A DNA stretch of 64,000 nt from Spirochaetota bacterium (GCA_017999915.1 JAGNKX010000008.1:186001-250000), one strand, 5' to 3'; positions 20,442-29,488 are shown, counted from the first letter of the stretch. Program-made: numbers and translations. Notes: generated from the sequence alone by a model not told the origin.

Positions 20442-21683
20442 ATGAAAAACATCGGATTCATATCGACCCGCATTTCCGGAACCGACGGCGTGAGTCACGA
20501 GATCGAGAAGTGGGCTCTGACCCTCGAGCGGAACGGTTTTTCATGCTTTTACTGCGCCGGCGAGGCGGACAGGCCGCCGGAGCGGTGCATGATCATCGAT
20601 GAGGCGCACTTCAAGCACCCCGACGCAACGGCGATTAACAGGGATGTCTTCGGAAAAAGTACCCGCTCGAGCGAGACGACACGGCTGGTCCACGCCATGG
20701 CGGCCCATCTCAAGCAGGAGATCGGGCGTTTCGTCCGTGACTTCGGCATCGACTGCATCATCGCCGAGAACGTCCTGGCCATCCCGATGAATATCCCCCT
20801 GGGCGTTGCCGTGACGGAGCTCATCGCGGAGACCGGTATCGCCACTGTCGCCCACCATCACGATTTCGCCTGGGAGCGCGAGCGGTTCCTGGTCAACGCC
20901 GCCGGCGATTTCATCCAGATGAGCTTTCCCCCGGCGCTGCCCTCGGTCCGTCATGTGGTCATTAATTCCCTGGCCCAGGTGTCACTTTCCCACCGCCGCG
21001 GCGTGACGAGCACGGTCATCCCCAATACCTTCGATTACGCCAATCCTCCCGCTCCGGCCGACCCGTCGGTGACCATGAGCCTCCGGAAGGAGATCGGCCT
21101 GGGGAGGGATGAGCTTTTCGTGCTCCAGCCGACCAGGGTCGTTCCGCGGAAATGCATCGAGCGTTCCATTGACCTGGTGAGCAGGCTCCGGGGAAGCGGC
21201 CGGCGTCTCGTCATCTCTCACCCTTCGGGTGATGAGGGAGACGAATATGAGAGCAGGCTCAGGGAATACGCGGACATGCGGGAGGTGGAGCTGATATTCA
21301 TCGATCGCCTCGTGTCGCCGGGACGTTCCGCGTCGAAGGACCGGCCCTATGCCATCGGCGACGTGTACCAGGCAGCCGATCTGGTGACCTATCCTTCCTC
21401 CTATGAAGGGTTCGGGAACGCCTTCCTGGAGACCGTGTACTTCAAAAAGCCCATAGTGATGAACCGCTACCCGGTCTTCATCGCCGACATCGAGCCGAAG
21501 GGCTTCGACCTCTGTCTCATCGACGGCTTCATCACTGGCGGCACCGTCAGCGAAGTTGAAGGAATACTCGCTGATGCAGGAATCCGCGGCCCCATGGCCG
21601 ACACGAACTACCGCGTGGCGCGGGAGCACTTTTCCTTCGAGAAGCTGGAGGAGCTCCTGACGGGCGTGATGCGCACCCTTTAG
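20442..21683 (+). CDS. Glycosyltransferase, GT4-like (GT-B fold)
   Basis: The 413-residue protein begins MKNIGFISTRISGTDGVSHE, the typical donor-loop start of GT4 enzymes (GxDGVS). The C-terminal nucleotide-sugar motif is YPSSYEGFGNAFLETVYFKKP, with the conserved glutamates. VLQPTRVVPRKCIERSIDLV matches the linker segment of family 4. It would transfer a sugar from a nucleotide donor in the cytoplasm; the acceptor is unknown. ATG 20442 is preferred over an in-frame upstream start because the family begins here. It ends 4 bp inside the convergent nitrilase-family gene. Confidence 0.87.
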   Translation: MKNIGFISTRISGTDGVSHEIEKWALTLERNGFSCFYCAGEADRPPERCMIIDEAHFKHPDATAINRDVFGKSTRSSETTRLVHAMAAHLKQEIGRFVRDFGIDCIIAENVLAIPMNIPLGVAVTELIAETGIATVAHHHDFAWERERFLVNAAGDFIQMSFPPALPSVRHVVINSLAQVSLSHRRGVTSTVIPNTFDYANPPAPADPSVTMSLRKEIGLGRDELFVLQPTRVVPRKCIERSIDLVSRLRGSGRRLVISHPSGDEGDEYESRLREYADMREVELIFIDRLVSPGRSASKDRPYAIGDVYQAADLVTYPSSYEGFGNAFLETVYFKKPIVMNRYPVFIADIEPKGFDLCLIDGFITGGTVSEVEGILADAGIRGPMADTNYRVAREHFSFEKLEELLTGVMRTL

Positions 21684-22393
21684 ACTTCGATTTCGCGGCA
21701 GATGATCATTGTTGAGTCTTCTTCTTCAGGGCTTACCCGGTAGAGGACGCCGTTACCGTTTGCAATGAGGCTCCGGGCCTGGAGGAAGTTCCGGAACTCC
21801 GATTTCACCCCGCACACCTTGACGATGACCGCGCCCGAAAGGGCGGCCCCCCGCACGTACAGGTCATTGTCGCGCTTGAATTTTTCCTCGATCGATTCCT
21901 CCTTGCGCGGCGAGAACACCGGCGAGAAGACGATGCGCGCGCCGTTGTCGCGCATGAAATGGAAGCCGTCATCATCAAATACGTCCGCGCAGATGATAAC
22001 GCCGAAGGTGACGCCGTATGCCTCGAAGACCCGGTATGGTCCGCCCGGCGCGATCTTCGCCTTTTCAGGGGCGTAAAGGTTCTTCTTGCGGTAGCTTCCC
22101 AGGAGACGTCCTTCCTGGAACACGAAGGTCGTGTTGTAGATGACTCCATCGGCGAGCTCCGGCATGGTCCCGCCGATCACCACCGTTGAGAGCTCCCGGG
22201 AAAGGGTTTTAATGCGCTGCAGCTGGCGCGCCTGGTTGTGCGGCGTCTGCACCTGTGTGCCCAGGCTCGTGTTCACGAAAAAGTATTCAGGGAAACAGAC
22301 GAAGTGCGGCCTGAAGCGCCGCATCATATCCGCCTCGTCATGGGTGACGGGCACGCCCAGCTGTTTCTGGCAGAGGATTACACGGAAATTCAT
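21680..22393 (-). CDS. Carbon-nitrogen hydrolase (nitrilase superfamily)
   Basis: The 237-residue protein shows the nitrilase triad: Glu in HFVCFPEYFF, Lys in SYRKKNLYAPEKAK and Cys in FGVIICADVFDD. Enzymes of this fold hydrolyse amides, nitriles or N-carbamoyl compounds in the cytoplasm; the substrate cannot be told. It is slightly short for the family (about 260-300), mainly at the C-terminus. It is convergent with the glycosyltransferase gene, overlapping by 4 bp. Confidence 0.85.
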   Translation of the reverse strand: MNFRVILCQKQLGVPVTHDEADMMRRFRPHFVCFPEYFFVNTSLGTQVQTPHNQARQLQRIKTLSRELSTVVIGGTMPELADGVIYNTTFVFQEGRLLGSYRKKNLYAPEKAKIAPGGPYRVFEAYGVTFGVIICADVFDDDGFHFMRDNGARIVFSPVFSPRKEESIEEKFKRDNDLYVRGAALSGAVIVKVCGVKSEFRNFLQARSLIANGNGVLYRVSPEEEDSTMIICREIEV

Positions 22394-22465
22394 GGATGCA
22401 TTATTATCATGATGATCCGGGCGGGCAATCTTTTTTTTGGGAAGGCTGGGTGGTTATGTAAGGGG

Positions 22466-22486
22466 GCTCTGACCCCCCTCATTTAT
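22466..22486. repeat. GCTCTGACCCC word in a G/C hairpin
   Basis: GCTCTGACCCC at 22466-22476 sits in a small hairpin (AGGGGG/CCCCCT, about 22461-22479). It lies in the 152-bp gap between the nitrilase-family gene and the EthD-like gene and is an exact copy of the word at 14929. Confidence 0.45.
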
Positions 22487-22545
22487 TATACGGCTTTACT
22501 GATAAAGTATTTGATTTTTGACGCGCCAAATTATCATGGGGACCC

Positions 22546-23307
22546 ATGGATAAGTATATTTTCTGCCTGGAAGACAATTTAAAGACCATGACGCGGCAGC
22601 AGTTCCGGGATTTTATCCTTCGCGAGGCGACCCCCGCTGTCATGAAGCATAATCCGGCTAACTGCAAGGTGACCATCTCTGCGGTTCAACAGCCATCGAT
22701 AACGATTCTTCCTTTAAAGCGTAATGGCTTCGCGATGTTTTCCGTGACCGGGATCGACCGCGAGGTTGTGTTTGATGAATTGAAATCCTGTCTGAATCCC
22801 GGCCGTTTGCTATATGGATATGCCGTTCATGAGTCCCCCTATCTTCTTTCGGGCAGGACCTGGAATCCAGGCAGCGAATCCCCGGGCCTCATTCTTCTTA
22901 CCATGTTCCGGAAGAAGAAAAACCAGCCGCGGGAGACCTTCATGCGCATATGGTTCGGGGAGCATTCGCCGATGTCGATCGTGATTCATCCGCTGATTAA
23001 TTATATACGAAACGTCGTTACCGGCTATATAACGGAGGACACTCCCCGGGTCGATGGAATCGTGGAAGAGCATTTCGGTTCTGACAGGGATTTGCTTAAC
23101 CCGGTCAGGATGTTCGGCGGCGTCAAAAAAGCGCTTCCCTCGATGCTCCGCATTCAGCGCCATGTTTCCGGCTTTATCGACCTGTCGAACATACGGAATT
23201 ATATCTGCAGGGAGTATCTTATCAAGGGGGAGCTGGCCGCGTGCAATAGGGAAATGAGGGATGATGATATTGTTACTTCTGAACCGATAGGGATCGTCAA
23301 TAGGTAA
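22546..23307 (+). CDS. EthD-domain-like protein
   Basis: The 253-residue protein has no strong known relative, but residues about 110-150 (ILLTMFRKKKNQPRETFMRI, then WFGEHSPMSIVIHPLI and NYIRNVVTGYI) follow the EthD pattern: a strand, a Phe-x-x-x-Trp helix, a His and a PxxxxYxRN stretch. EthD proteins are dimeric alpha/beta barrels found with cytochrome P450, polyketide or catabolic enzymes. The N-terminal 100 residues may be a second, degenerate copy of the fold. It is followed after 5 bp by a YciB-like membrane protein gene, probably in one operon. Confidence 0.55.
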   Translation: MDKYIFCLEDNLKTMTRQQFRDFILREATPAVMKHNPANCKVTISAVQQPSITILPLKRNGFAMFSVTGIDREVVFDELKSCLNPGRLLYGYAVHESPYLLSGRTWNPGSESPGLILLTMFRKKKNQPRETFMRIWFGEHSPMSIVIHPLINYIRNVVTGYITEDTPRVDGIVEEHFGSDRDLLNPVRMFGGVKKALPSMLRIQRHVSGFIDLSNIRNYICREYLIKGELAACNREMRDDDIVTSEPIGIVNR

Positions 23308-23312
23308 AGGCC

Positions 23313-23903
23313 ATGGCGTTCCTGCTCCTTCAATTTCTGCCCATTCTTGTTTTTATCGTTGTTGATACGATTATCGAAAATACCGTCATCTCCATCATCT
23401 CCGCAGTGGTCTGCACCGTCATCCAGGCGGGGATCACCTTTTTCATGACAGGTGAATTCGATTATTTCATGCTCGCCGACGTGGCCCTCATCGCGGTCAT
23501 GGGGGGAGTTTCGCTCATCACGAAGGATGAGCGTTTCTTCAAAGTGAAACCCGCCGTGATCGAGGGCCTGTGCGTTCCCTTTATCCTTTATTTTATGTTC
23601 GCCCCGGCCAGGTTCATCATGAGCTATTTCGGCAGGTACATGCCCCCGGGCCGGGCCCTTGTGCCGGAGGCGATTCCCCTGCTGAAAACGACGCTTCTCA
23701 TCACCGCGGCATACATGGCGCTTCACATCCTCGCCATTCTTTATACCGCTTTTTACTCCGATAAAAAGACCTGGGCCTTCGTCTCCGGCCCGGGATTTTA
23801 TTTTCTCTTTATCCCGATCATGGCCTGGGTGCTTTTCAAGCGAATAAGGGCGGGCCGACGGCCGAAGAGCGGGGCTCCGCCGGGAATAGATACGATGTCT
23901 TGA
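23313..23903 (+). CDS. YciB/IspZ-like intracellular septation membrane protein
   Basis: The 196-residue protein has about five membrane helices. The loop ITKDERFFKVKPAVIEGL matches the DxxFxKxKPTxIxxL hallmark of YciB/IspZ (intracellular septation protein A). The family is needed for normal cell-envelope assembly in Enterobacteria; many distant homologues are of unknown role. It follows the EthD-like gene closely, which is an unusual context. Confidence 0.6.
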   Translation: MAFLLLQFLPILVFIVVDTIIENTVISIISAVVCTVIQAGITFFMTGEFDYFMLADVALIAVMGGVSLITKDERFFKVKPAVIEGLCVPFILYFMFAPARFIMSYFGRYMPPGRALVPEAIPLLKTTLLITAAYMALHILAILYTAFYSDKKTWAFVSGPGFYFLFIPIMAWVLFKRIRAGRRPKSGAPPGIDTMS

Positions 23904-24078
23904 TGTCAAGAAGTGCATGTTGAGGGGTACAGAGACTGGGTAGAGCCATTTCTGAGTTTATGGAGGTCAATTCATTGCCTGGATCTCATTTTTTTGCTGG
24001 TCATCATTGGTGAAATGCTTCAAAATCATACAGCAGTTATTGTTGATGATCAATTATATAGATAAATAAGGTGATGAA

Positions 24079-24987
24079 ATGAACGAAATACGTTTTGATG
24101 GACGGGTGGCAATTGTAACCGGCGCTGGCACAGGCATGGGCAGACAATATGCCCTGGACCTGGCGTCACGGGGAGCAATGGTTGTAGTCAATGATTGCGG
24201 TTGTGACCGCCATGGAGAAGGATCCTCGGAGTCTGTCGCTAACCGTGTCGCTGACGAAATACGGTTATTGGGCGGAAAGGCCGTGGCCGTTTTCGGCGAT
24301 GTCTCGGATGCTTCAACCGGGAAAGCACTTGTTGAAACCGCGTTGGATACATTCGGAAGTGTTGACATACTGGTAAATAACGCCGGGATCATCCTTGACC
24401 ATTCGTTCCTCAAAACAACCGAAAGTGAATGGGACAGGATAGTTGGCGTACACCTGAAAGGGGCTTTCCTTGTAACCCAACCAGCTTTCAGCGTGATGCG
24501 TGAGCGCGGATACGGTCGTATCATCATGACAACCTCGGGAGCTGGCCTGTATGGTAATTTCGGGCAGGCCAATTACGGAGCGGCAAAGATGGGATTGATC
24601 GGGCTCATGAATGTTCTGGAACTGGAGGGAAACAGGTACAATATTTGCATCAATGCGATAGCCCCCCTGGCCACAACGCGTATGACGGCGGACCTCATCC
24701 AGGGAAAGTTCGCGGAGCTGATGAAGCCATCCTGCGTTACGGCCCTGGGTTTGTATCTTGTTTCGGAAGAAAACAATCAAACCGGCTGTATTTATAATGC
24801 CGCCGGAGGATGGTACAGCAGGACTGAGATAATCTGCGGTAGCGGAACAATCATTGGGGATGGAACCGGTCCGGTCAGTCCGGAGGATGTGAAAAAAAAT
24901 TTTGGGAAAATTAATTCACTTAAAGGCGGTAAACCCCTTAGCTGCCTGCAGGATAGTTTTTTATTTGTAGACCCTGTATTCAAATAA
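24079..24987 (+). CDS. SDR-family oxidoreductase, 3-hydroxyacyl-CoA dehydrogenase-like
   Basis: The 302-residue enzyme has the NAD(P) loop TGAGTGMG (14-21), NNAG within ILVNNAGIILDHSF, and the YxxxK pair Y166/K170 (QANYGAAKMG). The opening GRVAIVTGAGTGMGRQYALD and the C-terminal extension of about 50 residues resemble the hydroxyacyl-CoA dehydrogenase part of peroxisomal multifunctional enzyme type 2. It probably oxidises a 3-hydroxyacyl-CoA or a related alcohol. Its GC content is visibly lower than that of its neighbours, which suggests transfer. It has no obvious operon partner. Confidence 0.85.
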   Translation: MNEIRFDGRVAIVTGAGTGMGRQYALDLASRGAMVVVNDCGCDRHGEGSSESVANRVADEIRLLGGKAVAVFGDVSDASTGKALVETALDTFGSVDILVNNAGIILDHSFLKTTESEWDRIVGVHLKGAFLVTQPAFSVMRERGYGRIIMTTSGAGLYGNFGQANYGAAKMGLIGLMNVLELEGNRYNICINAIAPLATTRMTADLIQGKFAELMKPSCVTALGLYLVSEENNQTGCIYNAAGGWYSRTEIICGSGTIIGDGTGPVSPEDVKKNFGKINSLKGGKPLSCLQDSFLFVDPVFK

Positions 24988-25401
24988 GGTTGCACATTTA
25001 CTATTCATCATTCATCTTCTGGCTTCTGCCGTTCCTGGTCTGGATCGGACCGTTTTTTTTATCTTTCAAATCAGCCAACAATGATTCGTTCCGCTTAATG
25101 GTGCGGGATTAAAACCCCTTTCTGTCGAACGGCATGGGCCCAATCCGGATGATGAAATATTGACTTTGGTTCTGCCAGTAATGCAACTCAAACCTCTGAT
25201 TGATAGGCACTTGTTGACAAGCGGTGCATCCGAAGAGGGAGTATACGAGGGGGAAGGCCGGTAAGCCTTCCTTCTCGCTATATATGGGCTGGGACCCCTC
25301 TGCCCATATTTCTGCTTGCCTTTTATCATTAATACCGGTATTATTAGATAGAACCGGGGTGAAATAATAAATCACGGTGCATTTCTTCAGCGGGAGGCGC
25401 T
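24988..25401. other. Gene-free lower-GC stretch
   Basis: About 410 bp between the SDR gene and the small Lys-rich gene. Short open frames on the minus strand show no recognisable protein pattern. I see no promoter, tRNA or repeat that I can support. Base composition resembles the adjacent SDR gene and may be part of the same acquired segment. Confidence 0.3.
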
Positions 25402-25668
25402 ATGTCGGGAAAAATATTCTACAGGGAACGCCGCAATGTCCAGGACGGAGACCACCACGCCAGGTTTACGGTGGTCGCGGTATCCGGAGCTGATGTCAGG
25501 TTTACAGTTCAGCATTTCAGGTTGAGTGAGCTGGAATGGATAGCGGGAAAGGTGGATGCCGAGCTCCACCTCCTTGTAACCGAGCCGGGAGTGAAAAAGC
25601 ACGGCCTGGGAGGGGCCAAAAAAGCGAAACAGGCCGCGTCGAAAAAAGCCAAGAGCAAAAAACATTAA
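25402..25668 (+). CDS. Small conserved-looking protein with Lys/Ala-rich tail, upstream of the molybdenum-storage-like gene
   Basis: The 88-residue product has a compact N-terminal half (residues 1-60, predicted strand-rich) and a basic tail of the type AKKAKQAASKKAKSKKH. ATG 25402 follows a GGGAGG ribosome-binding site. It lies 11 bp upstream of the molybdenum-storage-like gene, so co-translation is likely. No family was recognised. The tail could bind nucleic acid or a polyanion; a role with the oxyanion-storage protein is only a guess from position. Confidence 0.55.
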   Translation: MSGKIFYRERRNVQDGDHHARFTVVAVSGADVRFTVQHFRLSELEWIAGKVDAELHLLVTEPGVKKHGLGGAKKAKQAASKKAKSKKH

Positions 25669-25679
25669 CAGGGGGCCCC

Positions 25680-26531
25680 ATGGCACTGATCAGGGAGAAG
25701 GACGGAATGCGCCTGCACGTGAAGAGCAGGCTCATGGGGGAGAGCCTTGTGAGCAATTCTTTTTTCGAGACCCTCGAAGTGGCGCCGCAGCAGCGCCTCT
25801 TTCCCGACGTGAGCATCCTCAAGATAGGCGGCCAGTCTATCACCGACAGGGGCAAGAAGGCCCTTGATTCGATAATCGCGGAGATCGCCGAGAACAAGCC
25901 GCGCCACAAGATGCTCATCACCACGGGCGGCGGCACCAGGAGCAGGCACATCTATTCCATCGGCATCGAGCTCGGCATGCCGACCGGCATCATGGGCAAG
26001 TTCGGCAGCGCCATCTCGGAGCAGAACGCCCTTCTCGTATCCACGCTCCTCGCCCGGGACGGAGGCATCAAGGTCGATCAGAAGCAGATCCTCGAGCTCT
26101 CCATGTTCTATGAACAGGGGTCCCTTCCCGTCATGGCGGCCATGCCGCCCTACGACTATTTTTCCATGCCGTCAAAGAATGCGCGCATCCCGATGCACCG
26201 TACCGATTCGGGAACGCTCATCATCGCCGACCTCATAGGGGCCAAGCAATGCATCTTCGTGAAGGACGAAAACGGGCTCTACACCAATGATCCGAAGAAG
26301 GACCCCGATGCCGTCTTCATACCTGAGATCAGCGTGTCCGAGCTCATCGGGCGCAACCTGGACGACATGGTGATCGAGCGCCCCTGCCTGGAGATCATTC
26401 AGAACAGCGAGGTCATCGACAGGATCCAGATCATCAACGGCATGGTCCCCGGCAATATCACGAAGGCGCTCAACGGCGAGCACGTGGGCACGATAATACA
26501 TTCCGATAAGCAGAAAAGCGGTGGGTCATAA
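25680..26531 (+). CDS. Molybdenum storage protein-like (MosA/MosB family, UMP-kinase fold)
   Basis: The 283-residue protein is clearly of the molybdenum-storage (MoSto) group in the amino-acid-kinase superfamily. It has SILKIGGQSITDRGKKAL for the nucleotide-binding start, TTGGGTRSRHIYSIGIELG, IFVKDENGLYTNDPKKD and the end VNGMVPGNITKAL-like region (INGMVPGNITKALNGEHVGT). MoSto packs polymolybdate or polytungstate with ATP in a heterohexamer of two related subunits. Here only one subunit gene is present, so it may be a homohexamer or its partner lies elsewhere. ATG 25680 follows a G-rich site. The 88-residue gene just upstream is a candidate partner. Confidence 0.8.
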   Translation: MALIREKDGMRLHVKSRLMGESLVSNSFFETLEVAPQQRLFPDVSILKIGGQSITDRGKKALDSIIAEIAENKPRHKMLITTGGGTRSRHIYSIGIELGMPTGIMGKFGSAISEQNALLVSTLLARDGGIKVDQKQILELSMFYEQGSLPVMAAMPPYDYFSMPSKNARIPMHRTDSGTLIIADLIGAKQCIFVKDENGLYTNDPKKDPDAVFIPEISVSELIGRNLDDMVIERPCLEIIQNSEVIDRIQIINGMVPGNITKALNGEHVGTIIHSDKQKSGGS

Positions 26532-26582
26532 GTTCACCATATTAACAGAGAAAAGTACTTCTGATAATTAAGCCATCAAAAC

Positions 26583-26601
26583 GTCCACCCGCAGGGTGGA
26601 C
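26583..26601. terminator. Hairpin downstream of the molybdenum-storage-like gene
   Basis: GTCCACCC (26583-26590) and GGGTGGAC (26594-26601) form a perfect 8-bp stem with a 3-nt loop. There is no T-run, so termination is not certain. The rest of 26532-26764 contains GC-rich imperfect repeats (arms GCCCTCA/TGAGGGC) and no gene. Confidence 0.4.
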
Positions 26602-26764
26602 ACTGATGGGTGATTGTTGTCTGAGCCCTCACAGAACGAAGCGGAGCGAAGTGAATGAGGGCGAGTTAAGCACCCAGCCCGCCGCAGGCGCGGGGTGAGG
26701 AGGAGCGCGAGGAGGAGAGGGATGCCGCCCTCTTCTCCTCGCAAAAAAGCTGACCCGCTCCGGG

Positions 26765-28123
26765 TTACAATCCCCTCGGATCCCAGTTCGGCCCAAAGAG
26801 TTTTCTTAACATGTACATGGTATCAGGCGGTGTCATGCCGGTGTTTTCCCGGTGGCGCTTCCAGAACTGCTCCCACCAGTCCGACGGCTCTTCCTTGGGC
26901 CCGTCATATTCCGTGGGGCGACTGGTGTCGCCGTCCACCACAAGGCTTCCCACGTAATCGGCCTTGCTGTAAACCCTCTGGATCTGGTCCTTGATTTCCT
27001 TCATGTCTACTTCCGAAACGACGCCGTTGCCCGTGGCCTTGTAGAACTGCACGGTGACACGGATCGGAAACCGTTCGTCCCGCTCTATGTCGAGGCCGGC
27101 GATCTCCGTGAAGGGGCCTTCCACCTTGCCGTGGCCTATCACCGCGGCTTCAACATCGCTCTTTCCCGCCGGAGCAGCCTTGTCGTAGGCCATGCTCTCC
27201 TGGCAGGGCGCGCTCTTGAAGCGCATGAGCTGTTTCTGCTTCAGTGGGACCTGGATGAGGAGCACCAGGTTGAGGCCGCTTTCTCCGGCGGCGGAGGCCG
27301 TATGCTTCGAGCCGTTTCCTTTCTTCCCGTTTTTTTGATCAGCTTTAAAATCGCTCAGGCGCTTGCCGGTGAGGGACGCCCGCTCTCCCTTCTGGTTGAA
27401 GAAGAGACGCTGTCCCCAGGTCATCCCCGCCTGGAAGCCGTCCCGCTTGTTGTCGATGACGGTCATGCTGGTCCCCTCCCTGGTGGCGAGGATCGTCAGC
27501 ACCGCCGGGTTATCCGCATAGGACTGGTAGTTGAAGAGCACGGGGTTGAACTCGGCGATGCCCTTCCTCGGCACCGGCAGGAAGCAGGCCTGGGCGCTCA
27601 CCAGCACGTGGGTGTCGCGCTTCGCCAGGAGGGATTTCCGTGATCCTTTCCAGGAGCCGGGATCGCTCATGTGGGCGCGAAGGTTTTTCAGGAGCTGCGT
27701 AAGGGTTATCTTTTTCAACTGCTTTCCCTTCTCGTTGCCCACGAGGACATAGAACCGGTCCGGGTCGATGTCCGCGCTCAGGTCCTCGTAGTTCGGGTAG
27801 CGTATCACCGGCATGCAGGTGAGGCGGTACTGCTTCGTGGCCGGGTCCTGCTGCTGCACCTGGATGGTCATGTCGCTGATGTTGGGCCCGACGGAGGAGC
27901 CCTTGTAGCGCCCCGTGTCCTCCCAGGTGACGTTCAGGATCTGCAGGCCCTGCTTCTGCGCCAGGGACTGCGCCGTTCCGTCGCTGACCATCCACGCGGT
28001 TTTCTGGACCACGTCGCTGTACTGGCGGTAGTTCCCCGGCTTTCCCTGCGTAACGGCCTGTGTATTGGGGAAAAGGGCCGACGACGTGAAGAGAAGTATC
28101 AGAATAATAATGAAGTTTTTCAT
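26765..28123 (-). CDS. Exported protein of unknown family
   Basis: The 452-residue protein has a clear signal peptide (MKNFIIILILLFTSSALFP, cleavage near NTQA). The mature part has a basic low-complexity linker (about 270-290, KADQKNGKKGNGSKH) between two strand-rich domains; the C-terminal segment is Trp- and Pro-rich (PSDWWEQFWKRHR). I recognise no known domain. It has its own transcription unit, oriented away from the molybdenum-storage-like gene and separated from the TetR gene by about 90 bp. Confidence 0.65.
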   Translation of the reverse strand: MKNFIIILILLFTSSALFPNTQAVTQGKPGNYRQYSDVVQKTAWMVSDGTAQSLAQKQGLQILNVTWEDTGRYKGSSVGPNISDMTIQVQQQDPATKQYRLTCMPVIRYPNYEDLSADIDPDRFYVLVGNEKGKQLKKITLTQLLKNLRAHMSDPGSWKGSRKSLLAKRDTHVLVSAQACFLPVPRKGIAEFNPVLFNYQSYADNPAVLTILATREGTSMTVIDNKRDGFQAGMTWGQRLFFNQKGERASLTGKRLSDFKADQKNGKKGNGSKHTASAAGESGLNLVLLIQVPLKQKQLMRFKSAPCQESMAYDKAAPAGKSDVEAAVIGHGKVEGPFTEIAGLDIERDERFPIRVTVQFYKATGNGVVSEVDMKEIKDQIQRVYSKADYVGSLVVDGDTSRPTEYDGPKEEPSDWWEQFWKRHRENTGMTPPDTMYMLRKLFGPNWDPRGL

Positions 28124-28215
28124 GGCGGGTGTTCCCCTCCTGTGATGATGAGTATCGGTTCTGATGGTTAGAGGGGGGATGGGCGGTTTTGGATCTTAAA
28201 ATTTCTGAAAAATTA

Positions 28216-28836
28216 TTATTTTAACAGGCCCCGGTAAAAGACCTGCCACATCCGGTTCACCTTGGTTTTCAGCTTCTTTCGTGAAAGGATCGTCTGGCTG
28301 CCGCCGAAGGAGAGGAGGATGATACCCACTGTCGAGCCGATGACGATCTCCGAGGTCTCCCAGGGATCGACTTTTTTTATCTTTTTTTCCCGCACGGCAC
28401 GCTCTATCTGGTCGGACAGGAGCTTGACGCAGCTCCGCTCGATGCCGGCGGCCCGCTCCTTGACCGACCTGGTGCTGTTGGCGATCACCTCGGCGGACAC
28501 GTCCGAGGCGAGTAGTTTGAAGTAGTTCCCGTGGAGAAAGGCGAAATCGGTGATGACGCCGAGGTATTTCTCGAGGTACACCTGCAGGGATGTTGGATCT
28601 CCCTCGATTAGCCGCAGCTGGCTCAGCAATAACTCCAGGCCGTCGGTGGCAATGTCCAGGAAGAGGTCGTCCTTGTTGACGTATTCCAGGTAGACCGTGC
28701 GCTTGCTGTAACCGGCCCTGCGTGCTATCTGGTCGATTGACGTGAAGCGATACCCCTTTTTCAGGAAAAGCTGCCGCGCTGATTTCGTTATTTCTTCCCT
28801 GCGGTTTCTCCGCAGTTTATCCGGTTTTTCTGCCAT
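28216..28836 (-). CDS. TetR/AcrR-family regulator, divergent from cupin-SDR operon
   Basis: The 206-residue protein has an N-terminal helix-turn-helix (about residues 12-58, with SIDQIARRAGYSKRTVYLEY) and a helical effector domain. ATG 28836 is preferred over an in-frame TTG at 28842. It is divergently transcribed from the cupin-SDR-membrane-protein operon, whose promoter (28948-28976) is overlapped by a near-perfect 43-bp palindrome at 28971-29013. That position is classical for a TetR repressor of the neighbouring operon. The ligand is probably a substrate of the SDR or cupin enzyme. Confidence 0.88.
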   Translation of the reverse strand: MAEKPDKLRRNRREEITKSARQLFLKKGYRFTSIDQIARRAGYSKRTVYLEYVNKDDLFLDIATDGLELLLSQLRLIEGDPTSLQVYLEKYLGVITDFAFLHGNYFKLLASDVSAEVIANSTRSVKERAAGIERSCVKLLSDQIERAVREKKIKKVDPWETSEIVIGSTVGIILLSFGGSQTILSRKKLKTKVNRMWQVFYRGLLK

Positions 28837-28947
28837 GGCCAAGGTTGTGTCACAATATGATTCAATGGCAAGTATAATTCAATGCGTTTTGCTTATAAAC
28901 ACGGTTTTGCTTGACAGGCCAATTCGTTAAAAAAGAGATTTTTGCTC

Positions 28948-29013
28948 TTGACAAATCGACATGGAGGCCATATATTGGTAACCGGTGGTTAGTAACCATC
29001 GGTTACCAATATA
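28948..29013 (+). promoter_or_regulatory. Strong promoter overlapped by a 43-bp palindromic operator
   Basis: TTGACA (28948-28953) and TATATT (28971-28976) are spaced by 17 bp. The palindrome has perfect 14-bp arms, TATATTGGTAACCG (28971-28984) and CGGTTACCAATATA (29000-29013). Its centre also pairs, apart from one mismatch and a 3-bp tip. It covers the -10 box and start site, so a bound dimer pair would repress the cupin operon. Confidence 0.82.
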
Positions 29014-29031
29014 ATCGAACGGGGGGATGGA

Positions 29032-29469
29032 ATGGGCGGTCAATACGAAAAGTACATAGTCAGGAAGCCTATCAATGTCAACGAGCTGCCGAGTCACGAT
29101 CTGAGCCAGGTGATACCGTACCCGGTGCTGATGGGAAGCGAGCTGGTCCCCGAGGCCAGGGCCTGGGTGCTGTACCTTTACATCAAGGAGATCACGGAGG
29201 CCCTCAAGAACATAGCCATCAAGGGGGACAGGGCCGCTCCGCATATGCACGACTATGACGAAATGTACCTGATGATCGGCGACGAGAAGGCGATTACCTT
29301 CGAGGTCATGCTGGGCGACGAATTCTACGAGGTGTCCACGCCGGCGGCCGTGTACATTCCGATGAATACGCCCCACGCGATCCGTCCCGTGGACGCCACG
29401 CCTGGTCTCACCGGCGGCCTTATCCCGGTCTGCCTGAACGGGAAGTACATCACCAAGCCGGTCGAATAA
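29032..29469 (+). CDS. Cupin-domain protein
   Basis: The 145-residue protein is a single cupin. The metal-binding residues are visible: H71, H73 and E77 in HMHDYDEMYL, and H115 in NTPHAI. It may be a small dioxygenase, isomerase or sensor; the substrate is unknown. It follows the regulated promoter at 28948 with a G-rich ribosome-binding site, and is followed 19 bp later by an SDR gene, so a two-step pathway under TetR control is plausible. Confidence 0.85.
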   Translation: MGGQYEKYIVRKPINVNELPSHDLSQVIPYPVLMGSELVPEARAWVLYLYIKEITEALKNIAIKGDRAAPHMHDYDEMYLMIGDEKAITFEVMLGDEFYEVSTPAAVYIPMNTPHAIRPVDATPGLTGGLIPVCLNGKYITKPVE

Positions 29470-29488
29470 CCGTGCGCGGAGGGCATCT

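Noticed and set aside
23904-24078. tRNA or small RNA gene before the SDR gene
   Set aside because: No cloverleaf or terminator-like structure could be formed by eye.
25109-25375. An 88-codon minus-strand frame
   Set aside because: Start context is poor and the sequence is not protein-like; kept only as a gene-free stretch.
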